Assembly: GCA_047833645.1 (NCBI GenBank) | Contig: CP181259.1 | Location: 2,046,001 to 2,110,000 of the forward strand | Direction of reading: 5' to 3' | Length of the DNA stretch: 64,000 nucleotides | From: Pseudolactococcus sp041800635 | Lineage (GTDB): Bacteria > Bacillota > Bacilli > Lactobacillales > Streptococcaceae | Part shown: positions 10,391 through 19,506 of the stretch, piece after piece | How the letters are laid out: each line of letters begins with the position of its first letter | Position numbering within the stretch: position 1 is the first letter of the stretch | Program-made: the position numbers and the translations under genes | Notes under the pieces: model-generated | Databases searched by the model: none | Seen by the model: only the letters and a program-made list of their open reading frames with translations | What the model was told of the DNA's origin: nothing

Positions 10391-12238
10391 ATGGCGCTTC
10401 TTGACAAAGTTAAGATAGAAGAAATCAGATCCAGTGTCAATATTGTCGATGTGATTTCACAACATGTGCACTTGTCTAAAGCGGGCACGAACTACCTAGG
10501 TCTCTGTCCATTTCACGGGGAAAAAACACCAAGTTTTAATGTCAATGCCCAAAAGCAATTTTACCATTGTTTTGGCTGTGGCAAATCGGGAGATGTTTTT
10601 AAATTTCTTGAAGATTACAAGGAAATTCCCTTTCGTGAGGCGGTTAAGGAAGTTGCTGATCTTGTAGGTATTCCGCTTGAAATTGAGACACGTCCTGATC
10701 AGGATAATCCCAATCAAGCGATTTATGACTTGCATAATCAAGCGGCGAGAATTTATCACACGGTTCTGACGGCGACTGAAGAAGGTGCTAAGGCTCGGGC
10801 GTATCTGACTGATCGTGGGATTTCTGACGCCATTATTGAGCAGTTCAATATTGGTTTGAGCTTGTCAGACAATGATTTCCTCTACCAGAGTGTTAAGCAG
10901 AAATTTGAAGAGTCTGTCTTGACAAATTCTGGGTTGATTACCTTTGCTGAGAATCGCATTTTTGACAGTTTTCGTGGCCGAATCATGTTTCCGCTTAATA
11001 ATGAGCATGGTCAGGTCATCGCTTTCTCTGGGCGTATCTGGCGGCCGGAAGATCTTGACAACAAAACATTAGCGAAGTATAAAAATTCTACGACCACACC
11101 AATTTTCAACAAATCTGAAGCGCTGTACAACCTTGACCGGGCGGCTAAAAGCATCAAAAAAACGCGTGAAGTTTACTTGATGGAAGGCTTCATGGATGTG
11201 ATCGCGGCTTATGAAAATGGCGTCAGCAATGCGGTGGGGAGTATGGGAACGGCATTAACGGAGGGACATGTTCGCAAACTTCGGGCCTATGCGCCTAAAT
11301 TTATCCTCGTTTATGATGGAGATAAGGCTGGTCAGAATGCCATCTATAAGGCTTTGAATTTACTGGCTTCGGATGATGTCGAAGTGGTCCGGATTCCGGA
11401 TGGCCTAGATCCAGATGAGTATAATAAAGCCTATCCAGGTGCGCTTGGCACTTTGATGACGACTGGTCGGATGGCGCCTGTTGAGTTTTTGATGGACCAT
11501 TTAAGGCCAGCGAATTTGACCAATCTGCAAGCGCAATTAGAGTTTATTGACTTAATTGGGCCTAAGATTGCGGCGATTGCTTCTTTGACGGCGCAAGATG
11601 CGTATATAAAGCGATTAGTTGAGATTTTACCAGATTTCGAGTATAATCAAGTAGAGTCTGCCGTCAATCAAAGACGTGAAAATGTGGTGGCGTCACAGCC
11701 AACTTATGACGAGTCCTTTATGTTTGATGATGGCATGGCACCGCCGCCTCCACCTGAGGATGATAGCTATTCATATATCGAACAGACACCTGTAGCGCCT
11801 GTTCAGGTGACGGGCGCTAAGAAGTTGTCGCAGATTGAGTTGTCAGAGTTGCAGTTGCTACATCGGATGATTTATCATCCCAGTGTTTTGGCACGTGTGG
11901 CAGCAAGGCCTGATTTTCAGTTTATGCATCGGCGTTACCAGCAGCTTTTTGAACTGATGGCGCGCATGGGAGAGGTAGATGAAGCGAGTTTAATGGGACA
12001 GTTGACGGGGGAAGACGCGGAAACATTTTATGAGGTTTTATCCTCTGTCAATCTCCCAGATGACATCTCAGATCAAGAAATTGACGACTTATTGACGAAT
12101 TTCGTGAAGGCAGCTAAAGGCTCCCAATTGCAGGCACTGAAAGATAAGCTGGTACAAGCTAAGCAAACGGGTAATCGAGCCTTAGAATTACAATTAACCT
12201 TGCAAATTATTGCTCAGAAACAACAAGATGGGGTATAA
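10391..12238 (+). CDS. dnaG: DNA primase
   Basis: 615 aa, synthesises RNA primers at the replication fork together with the replicative helicase. N-terminal CHC2 zinc finger with C39, H42, C60 and C63; TOPRIM catalytic core with EVYLMEGFMDVIAA (catalytic Glu) and FILVYDGDKAG (Asp-x-Asp) in the middle of the protein; a proline-rich linker (APPPPPEDD) near residue 455 leads to the C-terminal helicase-binding domain. ATG is preceded by GGAGGT at 10382. It is followed after 2 bp by rpoD, the conserved macromolecular-synthesis arrangement without rpsU. Confidence 0.98.
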   Translation: MALLDKVKIEEIRSSVNIVDVISQHVHLSKAGTNYLGLCPFHGEKTPSFNVNAQKQFYHCFGCGKSGDVFKFLEDYKEIPFREAVKEVADLVGIPLEIETRPDQDNPNQAIYDLHNQAARIYHTVLTATEEGAKARAYLTDRGISDAIIEQFNIGLSLSDNDFLYQSVKQKFEESVLTNSGLITFAENRIFDSFRGRIMFPLNNEHGQVIAFSGRIWRPEDLDNKTLAKYKNSTTTPIFNKSEALYNLDRAAKSIKKTREVYLMEGFMDVIAAYENGVSNAVGSMGTALTEGHVRKLRAYAPKFILVYDGDKAGQNAIYKALNLLASDDVEVVRIPDGLDPDEYNKAYPGALGTLMTTGRMAPVEFLMDHLRPANLTNLQAQLEFIDLIGPKIAAIASLTAQDAYIKRLVEILPDFEYNQVESAVNQRRENVVASQPTYDESFMFDDGMAPPPPPEDDSYSYIEQTPVAPVQVTGAKKLSQIELSELQLLHRMIYHPSVLARVAARPDFQFMHRRYQQLFELMARMGEVDEASLMGQLTGEDAETFYEVLSSVNLPDDISDQEIDDLLTNFVKAAKGSQLQALKDKLVQAKQTGNRALELQLTLQIIAQKQQDGV

Positions 12239-12240
12239 AA

Positions 12241-13371
12241 TTGGTAGAAACAAAAAAAGATAGTAAAAAAATCTTCTCAGTATTTGACGTGACGGTGGCA
12301 GAATTTATTCGCGACCATAAAAAATTAGGTCAAGCTGTCGATGATGATATTACGGTTGAACTCATCACGGAATTTGGGTTAGATGCTGATGGTATTGAAG
12401 CACTACTGACAAAAATTCAGGATGCGGGTATCTCAATCGTTGATAAAAAAGGTGAACCATCCGTGATGGCCCTTGAATCGACTAAAATCGATGAAAAGGA
12501 AGCCGAAGAAGAAGTCGAAGAAATCGTGACCAATGTCCGCATCGATGATCCGGTTCGGATGTACTTGAAAGAAATCGGTCGCTTCCCACTGTTGACGTTT
12601 GACGAAGAAACACGTTTAGCCGAAGCGATTGTGGCGGGTGGTGAAGAAGGCGAAATGGCTAAGCAAATGCTGGCCGAAGCCAATCTTCGTCTCGTGGTCT
12701 CTATCGCCAAACGTTATTCTGGCCGTGGTATGCAATTTCTTGATTTGATTCAAGAAGGGAATATGGGGCTGATGAAGGCCGTTGACAAATTCGACCACAC
12801 CAAAGGCTTCAAGTTCTCAACTTATGCGACGTGGTGGATTCGTCAAGCTATCACACGTGCCATTGCCGATCAGGCACGGACGATTCGGATTCCAGTTCAC
12901 ATGGTCGAAACGATCAACAAATTAATTCGGATTCAACGCCAACTCTTGCAAGATTTGGGCCGCGACCCATCTCCTGAGGAAATTGGTGCAGAAATGGATA
13001 TCAAGCCGGAACGCGTGCGAGAAATATTGAAGATTGCTCAGGAACCAGTATCGCTTGAAACGCCGATTGGTGAAGAAGATGATTCGCATTTGGGAGATTT
13101 CATCGAGGATGATGCGATTGAAAGTCCAGTTGATTACACCAACCGCGTGATGTTGCGTGAGCAGCTTGACGAAGTCATGGATACCTTGACTGACCGTGAA
13201 GAAAATGTCCTTCGGATGCGTTTTGGCCTAGATGATGGTCGGATGCATACCCTTGAAGATGTTGGCAAACAGTTCAAAGTCACACGCGAACGGATTCGTC
13301 AGATTGAAGCCAAGGCTTTGAAAAAATTACGTCATCCAAGACGCAGTAAACAATTACGGGATTTTATGTAA
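12241..13371 (+). CDS. rpoD: Primary sigma factor RpoD (SigA)
   Basis: 376 aa housekeeping sigma-70. Region 1.1 is short; region 1.2 starts at about residue 100 (DPVRMYLKEIGR), region 2 contains LDLIQEGNMGLMKAVDKF and the -10 recognition block TYATWWIRQAITRA, and region 4.2 the -35 helix-turn-helix VTRERIRQIEAKALKKL. Start is TTG at 12241, two bases after the dnaG stop, with AGATGGGG 7 nt upstream as Shine-Dalgarno; no earlier start is possible without entering dnaG and the next ATG would delete conserved residues. Confidence 0.97.
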   Translation: MVETKKDSKKIFSVFDVTVAEFIRDHKKLGQAVDDDITVELITEFGLDADGIEALLTKIQDAGISIVDKKGEPSVMALESTKIDEKEAEEEVEEIVTNVRIDDPVRMYLKEIGRFPLLTFDEETRLAEAIVAGGEEGEMAKQMLAEANLRLVVSIAKRYSGRGMQFLDLIQEGNMGLMKAVDKFDHTKGFKFSTYATWWIRQAITRAIADQARTIRIPVHMVETINKLIRIQRQLLQDLGRDPSPEEIGAEMDIKPERVREILKIAQEPVSLETPIGEEDDSHLGDFIEDDAIESPVDYTNRVMLREQLDEVMDTLTDREENVLRMRFGLDDGRMHTLEDVGKQFKVTRERIRQIEAKALKKLRHPRRSKQLRDFM

Positions 13372-13379
13372 GCGGATAG

Positions 13380-13404
13380 AGAACGTCAAATGACGTTCTT
13401 TTTT
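13380..13404 (+). terminator. rpoD terminator, with IS inserted at its U-tract
   Basis: Stem AGAACGTCA/TGACGTTCT, AA loop, then six T. The ISL3-family element begins at the very next base, and the 8-bp target duplication TCTTTTTT lies in this U-tract. Confidence 0.88.
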
Positions 13405-14818
13405 GGCTCTTTGTCAACTGTAGTGGGTAGATGAAAAGCTAACACCTAGAGAGGACGAACTTCGTCCTCTCTTTCTTTATGTTCAATGCAATCAAAATCC
13501 GTTTTTTAAAGTTTTCAAAGTTCCTGAAACCAAAGGCATTTCTCTTAATGACTTTGATGAGATTATTGGTAGCTTCCAGTTTGGCGTTTGAATAAGGCAA
13601 TTCCATGGCGTTTAAAACCTTGTCTTTATCCTTTAAAAATGTCTTCAATACCGTCTGGAAAATAGGATTAACGATGGCTATTTCCTGTTCGATGAGGTCA
13701 AAGAAATGGTCTGAGTTCTTCTCTTGGAAATGAAATAAGAGAAGCTGATAGAGTTCATAGTGTTGTCGTAGTTCCTCGGAGAAAGACAGGAGTTTTTCTA
13801 GGATTTCCTTGTTAGTCAAATGCATTCGAAACATAGGGCGATAAAATCGTTTATCGCTGAGTTTACGGCTATCTTGTTGTATCAATTTCCAGTAACGTTT
13901 CAAGGCTCGGTATTCCTGCGATTTTCTGTCGAATTGATTCATAATTTGAATACGGACACGGTTCATAGCACGACTAAGGTGTTGCACGATATGAAAGCGA
14001 TCGAGTACAATTTTTGCATTCGGAAAAAGCTGTTTAGCAAGTTGATAATAGGGACTAAACATATCCATGGTAATCACTTTGACCCGATTTCTAACCTTTC
14101 TAGGATAGCGTAGAAAGTGGTTTCGGATGGTTGCTTGAGTTCTTCCGTCGAGAATGGCGATGATATTTAGGGAGTCGAAATCTTGAGCGATGAAGCTCAT
14201 TTTCCCCTTCTTGAAGGCATACTCGTCCCAACTCATCACCTCAGGTAGGGTATTCCAATCCGTTTCAAACTTGAACTCATTGAGCTTTCTCATAACTGAC
14301 GATGTTGAAATTGATAGCCTGTGTGCAATATGTTTCATTGCTTGATTTTCGATGAGTAATTGTGCGATTTTCTGGTTAACAGCGACAGAGATTTGGTGGT
14401 TCTTCTTGACAAGAGGAGTTTCAGCGACCGCCATTTTTCCGCAATCTTTACACTTGAAACGACGCTTTCTAAGGCGGATAAGTAAAGGGTAGCCAGCAGT
14501 TTCTAGGTAGGGGATTTTAGAAGTTTTCTGGTAGTCGTACTTAGCCATTTGTCCCTTGCATTTTGGGCATTTAGGGGCTGTGTAGTCCAAGTGACCGTGG
14601 AGTTCTAAGTGAGTCCCCATATCATATTCATCAGTGATAGTGATATTTTTGTCTTTAATTCTGAGAAAATTTGTGATAAGATTTAGTTGTTCCATATGAG
14701 TCTTTCTAATGTGAGTTTCGTCGCTTTTCATTATAGGTCATATGGGACTTTTTTTCTACACTAAAAAAGGCTCCATAATCTCTACAGTGGATTTACCCAC
14801 TACAGAAATTATAGAGCC
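13405..14818 (-). mobile_element. ISL3-family insertion sequence, copy 1 (1414 bp)
   Basis: Ends are imperfect inverted repeats: GGCTCTTTGTCAACTGTAGT on the left and, read inward, GGCTCTATAATTTCTGTAGT on the right. The 8-bp direct repeat TCTTTTTT flanks it (13397-13404 and 14819-14826), as expected for ISL3 elements. One transposase gene on the minus strand fills it. Copies 2 (17340) and 3 (63664) have the same left end. The intact duplication suggests a recent insertion. Confidence 0.95.
13439..14731 (-). CDS. ISL3-family transposase, copy 1
   Basis: 430 aa DDE transposase. N-terminal zinc-binding region with CPKCKG (about residues 35-40) and CKDCGK (about 74-79), a helix-turn-helix region (IAHRLSISTSSVMRKL, about 125-140), then the DDE_Tnp_ISL3 core with the aspartates in SWDEYAFKKGK and ITMDMFSPY and the glutamate in NAKLEATNN near the C terminus. 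Full length and identical in protein sequence to copy 2, so probably active. Start at ATG 14731; there is an in-frame ATG at residue 13 that could also be used. Confidence 0.95.
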   Translation of the reverse strand: MKSDETHIRKTHMEQLNLITNFLRIKDKNITITDEYDMGTHLELHGHLDYTAPKCPKCKGQMAKYDYQKTSKIPYLETAGYPLLIRLRKRRFKCKDCGKMAVAETPLVKKNHQISVAVNQKIAQLLIENQAMKHIAHRLSISTSSVMRKLNEFKFETDWNTLPEVMSWDEYAFKKGKMSFIAQDFDSLNIIAILDGRTQATIRNHFLRYPRKVRNRVKVITMDMFSPYYQLAKQLFPNAKIVLDRFHIVQHLSRAMNRVRIQIMNQFDRKSQEYRALKRYWKLIQQDSRKLSDKRFYRPMFRMHLTNKEILEKLLSFSEELRQHYELYQLLLFHFQEKNSDHFFDLIEQEIAIVNPIFQTVLKTFLKDKDKVLNAMELPYSNAKLEATNNLIKVIKRNAFGFRNFENFKKRILIALNIKKERTKFVLSRC

Positions 14819-14860
14819 TCTTTTTTGACATCAAAATAGGATTTAAAATGAGCATTTTTC

Positions 14861-14889
14861 TTGAAAATAGATTACAATAAGCATATAAT
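14861..14889 (+). promoter_or_regulatory. clpE promoter
   Basis: -35 TTGAAA at 14861-14866, 17-bp spacer, -10 TATAAT at 14884-14889. Lies just outside the right end of the IS. Confidence 0.88.
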
Positions 14890-14898
14890 AGGATTAAA

Positions 14899-14915
14899 GG
14901 TCAAATTTGGTCAAA
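14899..14915 (+). promoter_or_regulatory. CtsR operator in front of clpE
   Basis: GGTCAAA-TTT-GGTCAAA, an exact match to the direct heptad repeat bound by the heat-shock repressor CtsR, located at about +3 of the predicted transcript so that binding would block clpE transcription. Confidence 0.93.
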
Positions 14916-15018
14916 CACTAAATTGGCTTTTAAAGAAACTAAAATAATCAAGTCTTTTTAAGTGTTTAAGGCTTTAAACATGAAGAAGAATTTGCAAACT
15001 GTAAAGGAGTTACTAGCT

Positions 15019-17307
15019 ATGCTCTGTCAAAATTGTCAACTTAATGAAGCAACGATTCACCTCTACACCAATGTAAATGGTGTGAAAAAACAAAACGATC
15101 TCTGTCAAAATTGTTACCAAATCATGAAGGCCGGTGGTCCTAAAAATCTTTTCGGTGGTGATGCTGGTCAAGGCGCAACCAACCAATCAGATGCCAACTA
15201 CAATCCCTTTGATGATCTTTTTGGTACCTTAGGAGACAGCCTAAACCGACCTAATGGCCGCCCAGATAGCCCCCCATTGCCAACACAGTCTGGCCGTGGT
15301 GGCAATGGGGGGCAGCCGCCTCGTGGTCGTGCAGGAAACGCCCAACCTAAAGGCATGCTAGAGGATTTCGGTTTTAACGTAACTGAAAGCGCTCGTAAAG
15401 GTGAGATAGACCCAGTCATTGGGCGAGATCAAGAAATTACACGCGTGATTGAAATACTCAATCGTCGGACTAAAAATAACCCCGTCTTAATTGGCGAACC
15501 TGGTGTTGGTAAAACCGCTGTTGTGGAAGGTTTAGCCCAAAAAATCGTTGATGGGGATGTGCCTCAAAAACTTCAAAATAAAGAAGTCATTCGATTGGAT
15601 GTGGTGAGCCTGGTTCAAGGAACAGGCATCCGTGGTCAATTTGAAGAACGGATGCAAAAACTGATGAAAGAAATTTCTGATCGCAATGATGTGATTCTTT
15701 TCATCGATGAAATCCATGAAATTGTGGGTGCTGGTTCTGCTGGAGATGGCAATATGGATGCGGGTAACATTTTGAAGCCTGCATTGGCACGTGGTGACTT
15801 ACAACTGGTCGGTGCAACGACCTTGAATGAGTATCGGATCATTGAAAAAGATGCGGCATTAGAACGTCGGATGCAACCGGTTAAGGTTGATGAACCTTCT
15901 GTTGATGAAACAATTACCATTTTACGTGGGATTCAAAAACGTTATGAAGATTATCACCATGTCAAATATACAGATGAAGCGATTGAGCAGGCAGCGATTT
16001 TGTCTAATCGTTACATTCAAGACCGTTTCTTGCCTGACAAGGCCATTGACTTGTTAGATGAGTCGGGTTCTAAGAAAAATCTGACCTTGAAATTTGTTGA
16101 TCCTCAGGAAATTGCCAAACGGATTCAGTCTTCTGAAGACGCTAAAAATGACGCTTTACGGTCGGAAGACTTTGAAAAAGCTGCCCATTTCCGGGATCAA
16201 ATCGCTAAGTTAAGAGAATTATCCAACCAAGAAATGACTGATGAAGAAACACCCGTCATTACTGAAAAGGATATTGAAGGTATTATCGAAGAGAAAACGC
16301 ACATTCCTGTCGGTGATTTGAAAGAGAAAGAACAAACACAGTTAATCAATCTAGCCGATGACTTGAAAGCACACGTTATCGGTCAAGATGATGCCATTGA
16401 CAAGATTTCTAAAGCGGTTCGTCGAAACCGTGTGGGGCTTGGTAAGGCTAATCGCCCAATCGGTAGCTTTATGTTTGTCGGCCCAACTGGTGTTGGTAAA
16501 ACAGAACTTGCTAAGCAATTGGCACTAGAGCTTTTCGGTAGCCAAGACAGCATGATTCGTTTCGATATGAGCGAATACATGGAAAAACACAGTGTGGCGA
16601 AACTGATTGGGGCGCCTCCTGGTTATGTGGGTTATGAAGAAGCAGGGCAACTGACTGAAAAAGTCCGTCGTAATCCGTATTCACTGATTTTACTGGACGA
16701 AATCGAAAAAGCGCATCCAGATGTCATGCATATGTTCTTGCAAATCTTGGATGATGGTCGTCTGACAGATGCTCAAGGTCGCACGATTAGCTTTAAGGAC
16801 ACGATTATCATCATGACCTCAAATGCTGGGACGGGTAAAGTAGAAGCCAATGTTGGCTTCGGTGCAGCACGTGAAGGCACGACAAACTCTGTCTTAGGAC
16901 AACTAGGTGATTTCTTCAGCCCTGAGTTTATGAACCGTTTTGACGGTATCATTGAATTCAAAGCCTTGAGTAAAGACAATCTCCTGAAAATCGTTGATCT
17001 GATGTTGGCGGATGTTAATGCTCAAATTGCACGCAACGAGATTCATTTAGACGTGACCCAAGCAGTCAAAGAAAAATTAGTTGATCTTGGCTATGATCCG
17101 AAAATGGGGGCGCGACCACTCCGTCGGACCATTCAAGATCACATCGAAGATGCCATCGCCGATTTTTATATCGAACATCCCGAACATAAAATGCTGGCAG
17201 CTGACGTCATTGACGATCAAATCGTCATTGTCAATCAGTCTGATGACGCAACAACGGACGATGCAATAGCAGAAACAACAGCAGATGCAGGCGATGCTGA
17301 CGCTTAA
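15019..17307 (+). CDS. clpE: ATP-dependent Clp protease ATP-binding subunit ClpE
   Basis: 762 aa HSP100 unfoldase that feeds damaged proteins to ClpP. The N-terminal zinc finger typical of ClpE is visible (CQNCQ at residues 3-7 and CQNCY around 29-33), followed by a Gly/Pro-rich linker. Two AAA+ modules carry GEPGVGKT and GPTGVGKT Walker A motifs; a UVR-like coiled segment (DFEKAAHFRDQIAKL) lies between them, as in ClpE and ClpC. I start at ATG 15019 because AAAGGAGT sits 8 nt upstream and the protein then begins MLCQNC as in relatives; an upstream in-frame ATG at 14962 has no such support. Controlled by CtsR. It is sandwiched between two identical IS copies. Confidence 0.96.
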   Translation: MLCQNCQLNEATIHLYTNVNGVKKQNDLCQNCYQIMKAGGPKNLFGGDAGQGATNQSDANYNPFDDLFGTLGDSLNRPNGRPDSPPLPTQSGRGGNGGQPPRGRAGNAQPKGMLEDFGFNVTESARKGEIDPVIGRDQEITRVIEILNRRTKNNPVLIGEPGVGKTAVVEGLAQKIVDGDVPQKLQNKEVIRLDVVSLVQGTGIRGQFEERMQKLMKEISDRNDVILFIDEIHEIVGAGSAGDGNMDAGNILKPALARGDLQLVGATTLNEYRIIEKDAALERRMQPVKVDEPSVDETITILRGIQKRYEDYHHVKYTDEAIEQAAILSNRYIQDRFLPDKAIDLLDESGSKKNLTLKFVDPQEIAKRIQSSEDAKNDALRSEDFEKAAHFRDQIAKLRELSNQEMTDEETPVITEKDIEGIIEEKTHIPVGDLKEKEQTQLINLADDLKAHVIGQDDAIDKISKAVRRNRVGLGKANRPIGSFMFVGPTGVGKTELAKQLALELFGSQDSMIRFDMSEYMEKHSVAKLIGAPPGYVGYEEAGQLTEKVRRNPYSLILLDEIEKAHPDVMHMFLQILDDGRLTDAQGRTISFKDTIIIMTSNAGTGKVEANVGFGAAREGTTNSVLGQLGDFFSPEFMNRFDGIIEFKALSKDNLLKIVDLMLADVNAQIARNEIHLDVTQAVKEKLVDLGYDPKMGARPLRRTIQDHIEDAIADFYIEHPEHKMLAADVIDDQIVIVNQSDDATTDDAIAETTADAGDADA

Positions 17308-17314
17308 GGAAATG

Positions 17315-17339
17315 AAAAAGAGCTGGATGAGCTCTTTTT
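17315..17339 (+). terminator. clpE terminator, with IS inserted at its U-tract
   Basis: Stem AAAAAGAGCT/AGCTCTTTTT with a GGATG loop. ISL3 copy 2 starts at the next base, and its target duplication CTCTTTTT is the end of this terminator. Confidence 0.88.
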
Positions 17340-18753
17340 GGCTCTTTGTCAACTGTAGTGGGTAGATGAAAAGCTAACACCTAGAGAGGACGAACTTCGT
17401 CCTCTCTTTCTTTATGTTCAATGCAATCAAAATCCGTTTTTTAAAGTTTTCAAAGTTCCTGAAACCAAAGGCATTTCTCTTAATGACTTTGATGAGATTA
17501 TTGGTAGCTTCCAGTTTGGCGTTTGAATAAGGCAATTCCATGGCGTTTAAAACCTTGTCTTTATCCTTTAAAAATGTCTTCAATACCGTCTGGAAAATAG
17601 GATTAACGATGGCTATTTCCTGTTCGATGAGGTCAAAGAAATGGTCTGAGTTCTTCTCTTGGAAATGAAATAAGAGAAGCTGATAGAGTTCATAGTGTTG
17701 TCGTAGTTCCTCGGAGAAAGACAGGAGTTTTTCTAGGATTTCCTTGTTAGTCAAATGCATTCGAAACATAGGGCGATAAAATCGTTTATCGCTGAGTTTA
17801 CGGCTATCTTGTTGTATCAATTTCCAGTAACGTTTCAAGGCTCGGTATTCCTGCGATTTTCTGTCGAATTGATTCATAATTTGAATACGGACACGGTTCA
17901 TAGCACGACTAAGGTGTTGCACGATATGAAAGCGATCGAGTACAATTTTTGCATTCGGAAAAAGCTGTTTAGCAAGTTGATAATAGGGACTAAACATATC
18001 CATGGTAATCACTTTGACCCGATTTCTAACCTTTCTAGGATAGCGTAGAAAGTGGTTTCGGATGGTTGCTTGAGTTCTTCCGTCGAGAATGGCGATGATA
18101 TTTAGGGAGTCGAAATCTTGAGCGATGAAGCTCATTTTCCCCTTCTTGAAGGCATACTCGTCCCAACTCATCACCTCAGGTAGGGTATTCCAATCCGTTT
18201 CAAACTTGAACTCATTGAGCTTTCTCATAACTGACGATGTTGAAATTGATAGCCTGTGTGCAATATGTTTCATTGCTTGATTTTCGATGAGTAATTGTGC
18301 GATTTTCTGGTTAACAGCGACAGAGATTTGGTGGTTCTTCTTGACAAGAGGAGTTTCAGCGACCGCCATTTTTCCGCAATCTTTACACTTGAAACGACGC
18401 TTTCTAAGGCGGATAAGTAAAGGGTAGCCAGCAGTTTCTAGGTAGGGGATTTTAGAAGTTTTCTGGTAGTCGTACTTAGCCATTTGTCCCTTGCATTTTG
18501 GGCATTTAGGGGCTGTGTAGTCCAAGTGACCGTGGAGTTCTAAGTGAGTCCCCATATCATATTCATCAGTGATAGTGATATTTTTGTCTTTAATTCTGAG
18601 AAAATTTGTGATAAGATTTAGTTGTTCCATATGAGTCTTTCTAATGTGAGTTTCGTCGCTTTTCATTATAGGTCATATGGGACTTTTTTTCTACACTAAA
18701 AAAGGCTCCATAATCTCTACAGTGGATTTACCCACTACAGAAATTATAGAGCC
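17340..18753 (-). mobile_element. ISL3-family insertion sequence, copy 2 (1414 bp)
   Basis: Same ends, length and orientation as copy 1. Flanked by its own 8-bp direct repeat CTCTTTTT (17332-17339 and 18754-18761), different from that of copy 1, so it was an independent insertion and not one arm of a composite transposon. Confidence 0.95.
17374..18666 (-). CDS. ISL3-family transposase, copy 2
   Basis: 430 aa, identical in protein sequence to the transposase at 13439-14731, with the same zinc-binding, helix-turn-helix and DDE regions described there. The identity indicates recent multiplication in this genome. Confidence 0.95.
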   Translation of the reverse strand: MKSDETHIRKTHMEQLNLITNFLRIKDKNITITDEYDMGTHLELHGHLDYTAPKCPKCKGQMAKYDYQKTSKIPYLETAGYPLLIRLRKRRFKCKDCGKMAVAETPLVKKNHQISVAVNQKIAQLLIENQAMKHIAHRLSISTSSVMRKLNEFKFETDWNTLPEVMSWDEYAFKKGKMSFIAQDFDSLNIIAILDGRTQATIRNHFLRYPRKVRNRVKVITMDMFSPYYQLAKQLFPNAKIVLDRFHIVQHLSRAMNRVRIQIMNQFDRKSQEYRALKRYWKLIQQDSRKLSDKRFYRPMFRMHLTNKEILEKLLSFSEELRQHYELYQLLLFHFQEKNSDHFFDLIEQEIAIVNPIFQTVLKTFLKDKDKVLNAMELPYSNAKLEATNNLIKVIKRNAFGFRNFENFKKRILIALNIKKERTKFVLSRC

Positions 18754-18770
18754 CTCTTTTTTTGGTCACA

Positions 18771-18810
18771 AAAAAACGTTCTAACAGTCAAAATCTGTCA
18801 GAACGTTTTT
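18771..18810 (-). terminator. Terminator of def
   Basis: Long stem AAAACGTTCTAACAG/CTGTCAGAACGTTTT (with one mismatch-type pair) and an AATCAAAA-type loop; A-run on one side and T-run on the other make it bidirectional. Confidence 0.85.
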
Positions 18811-18814
18811 GTCT

Positions 18815-19435
18815 TTATTCAATAATCAACAGACCATCTTTCATCGCAAAAGGATCGACTTCGTTGATGCGGTCGTAGAACATGATACCATTGGTATGGT
18901 CGATTTCGTGTTGGACGACCATGGCATCGTAACCTTTAAGCTTGAGGCGTTGTTTGTCACCGTTTTTATCGATATAGTCGATGGTGACGCGCGCGTGACG
19001 GACGACGTAGCCGGGGACATCGCGGTCAACAGATAGACAGCCTTCGCCATCAGCAAGGGCTGCATCTTGAACGGAATGGGCCACGATTTTAGCATTGTAC
19101 ATAATCGTTGCTAGGCTGTAGGCTTCGTTAGCTTTTTCAGCAGCTTCTTCGCTTTCAAATTCTTTGGGAACGAGGCAAGCGATGATTTTTTTAGAGACAT
19201 CGAGTTGTGGTGCAGCAAGACCAACGCCACCACGTAGGCCCATTTTTTCGGACATGACAGGATCTTGCGAGTTGCGTAAGAACTCCAGCATTTTTTCGCC
19301 TAAGATAATATCTTCGTCAGAGAGTGGTAGTGCAACGTCGGCACCTACCGCGCGGAGCGTCGGATTGCCTTCACGGACGATATCGTCCATGTCGATTAAA
19401 TGACTGGCTTTGATTAAATTTTCTTGTATTGACAT
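18815..19435 (-). CDS. def: Peptide deformylase
   Basis: 206 aa, removes the N-formyl group from nascent proteins; metal (Fe2+) dependent. The three family motifs are present: GVGLAAPQ (about residues 71-78), EGCLS (about 130-134) and HEIDH (about 174-178), giving the Cys and two His metal ligands and the catalytic Glu. Length and the insertion around residues 60-110 are those of the Gram-positive type 2 enzyme. ATG at 19435 has AGAGG 7 nt upstream. An extended -10 (TGGTATAAT on the minus strand, about 19464-19472) is divergent from uvrB. Confidence 0.96.
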   Translation of the reverse strand: MSIQENLIKASHLIDMDDIVREGNPTLRAVGADVALPLSDEDIILGEKMLEFLRNSQDPVMSEKMGLRGGVGLAAPQLDVSKKIIACLVPKEFESEEAAEKANEAYSLATIMYNAKIVAHSVQDAALADGEGCLSVDRDVPGYVVRHARVTIDYIDKNGDKQRLKLKGYDAMVVQHEIDHTNGIMFYDRINEVDPFAMKDGLLIIE

Positions 19436-19491
19436 GATAACCTCTTTTTAATGAATTCACATTCATTATACCACAAAACAGAGGCTAAACA

Positions 19492-19500
19492 TGATAAAAT
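19492..19500 (+). promoter_or_regulatory. Extended -10 of uvrB, implies leaderless mRNA
   Basis: TG-A-TAAAAT ends 6 nt before the uvrB ATG; no Shine-Dalgarno sequence precedes the gene. Confidence 0.55.
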
Positions 19501-19506
19501 AAACCT

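Noticed and set aside
13405..18753. Composite transposon carrying clpE
   Set aside because: Each IS copy has its own different 8-bp target duplication, so the two inserted independently around a resident gene.
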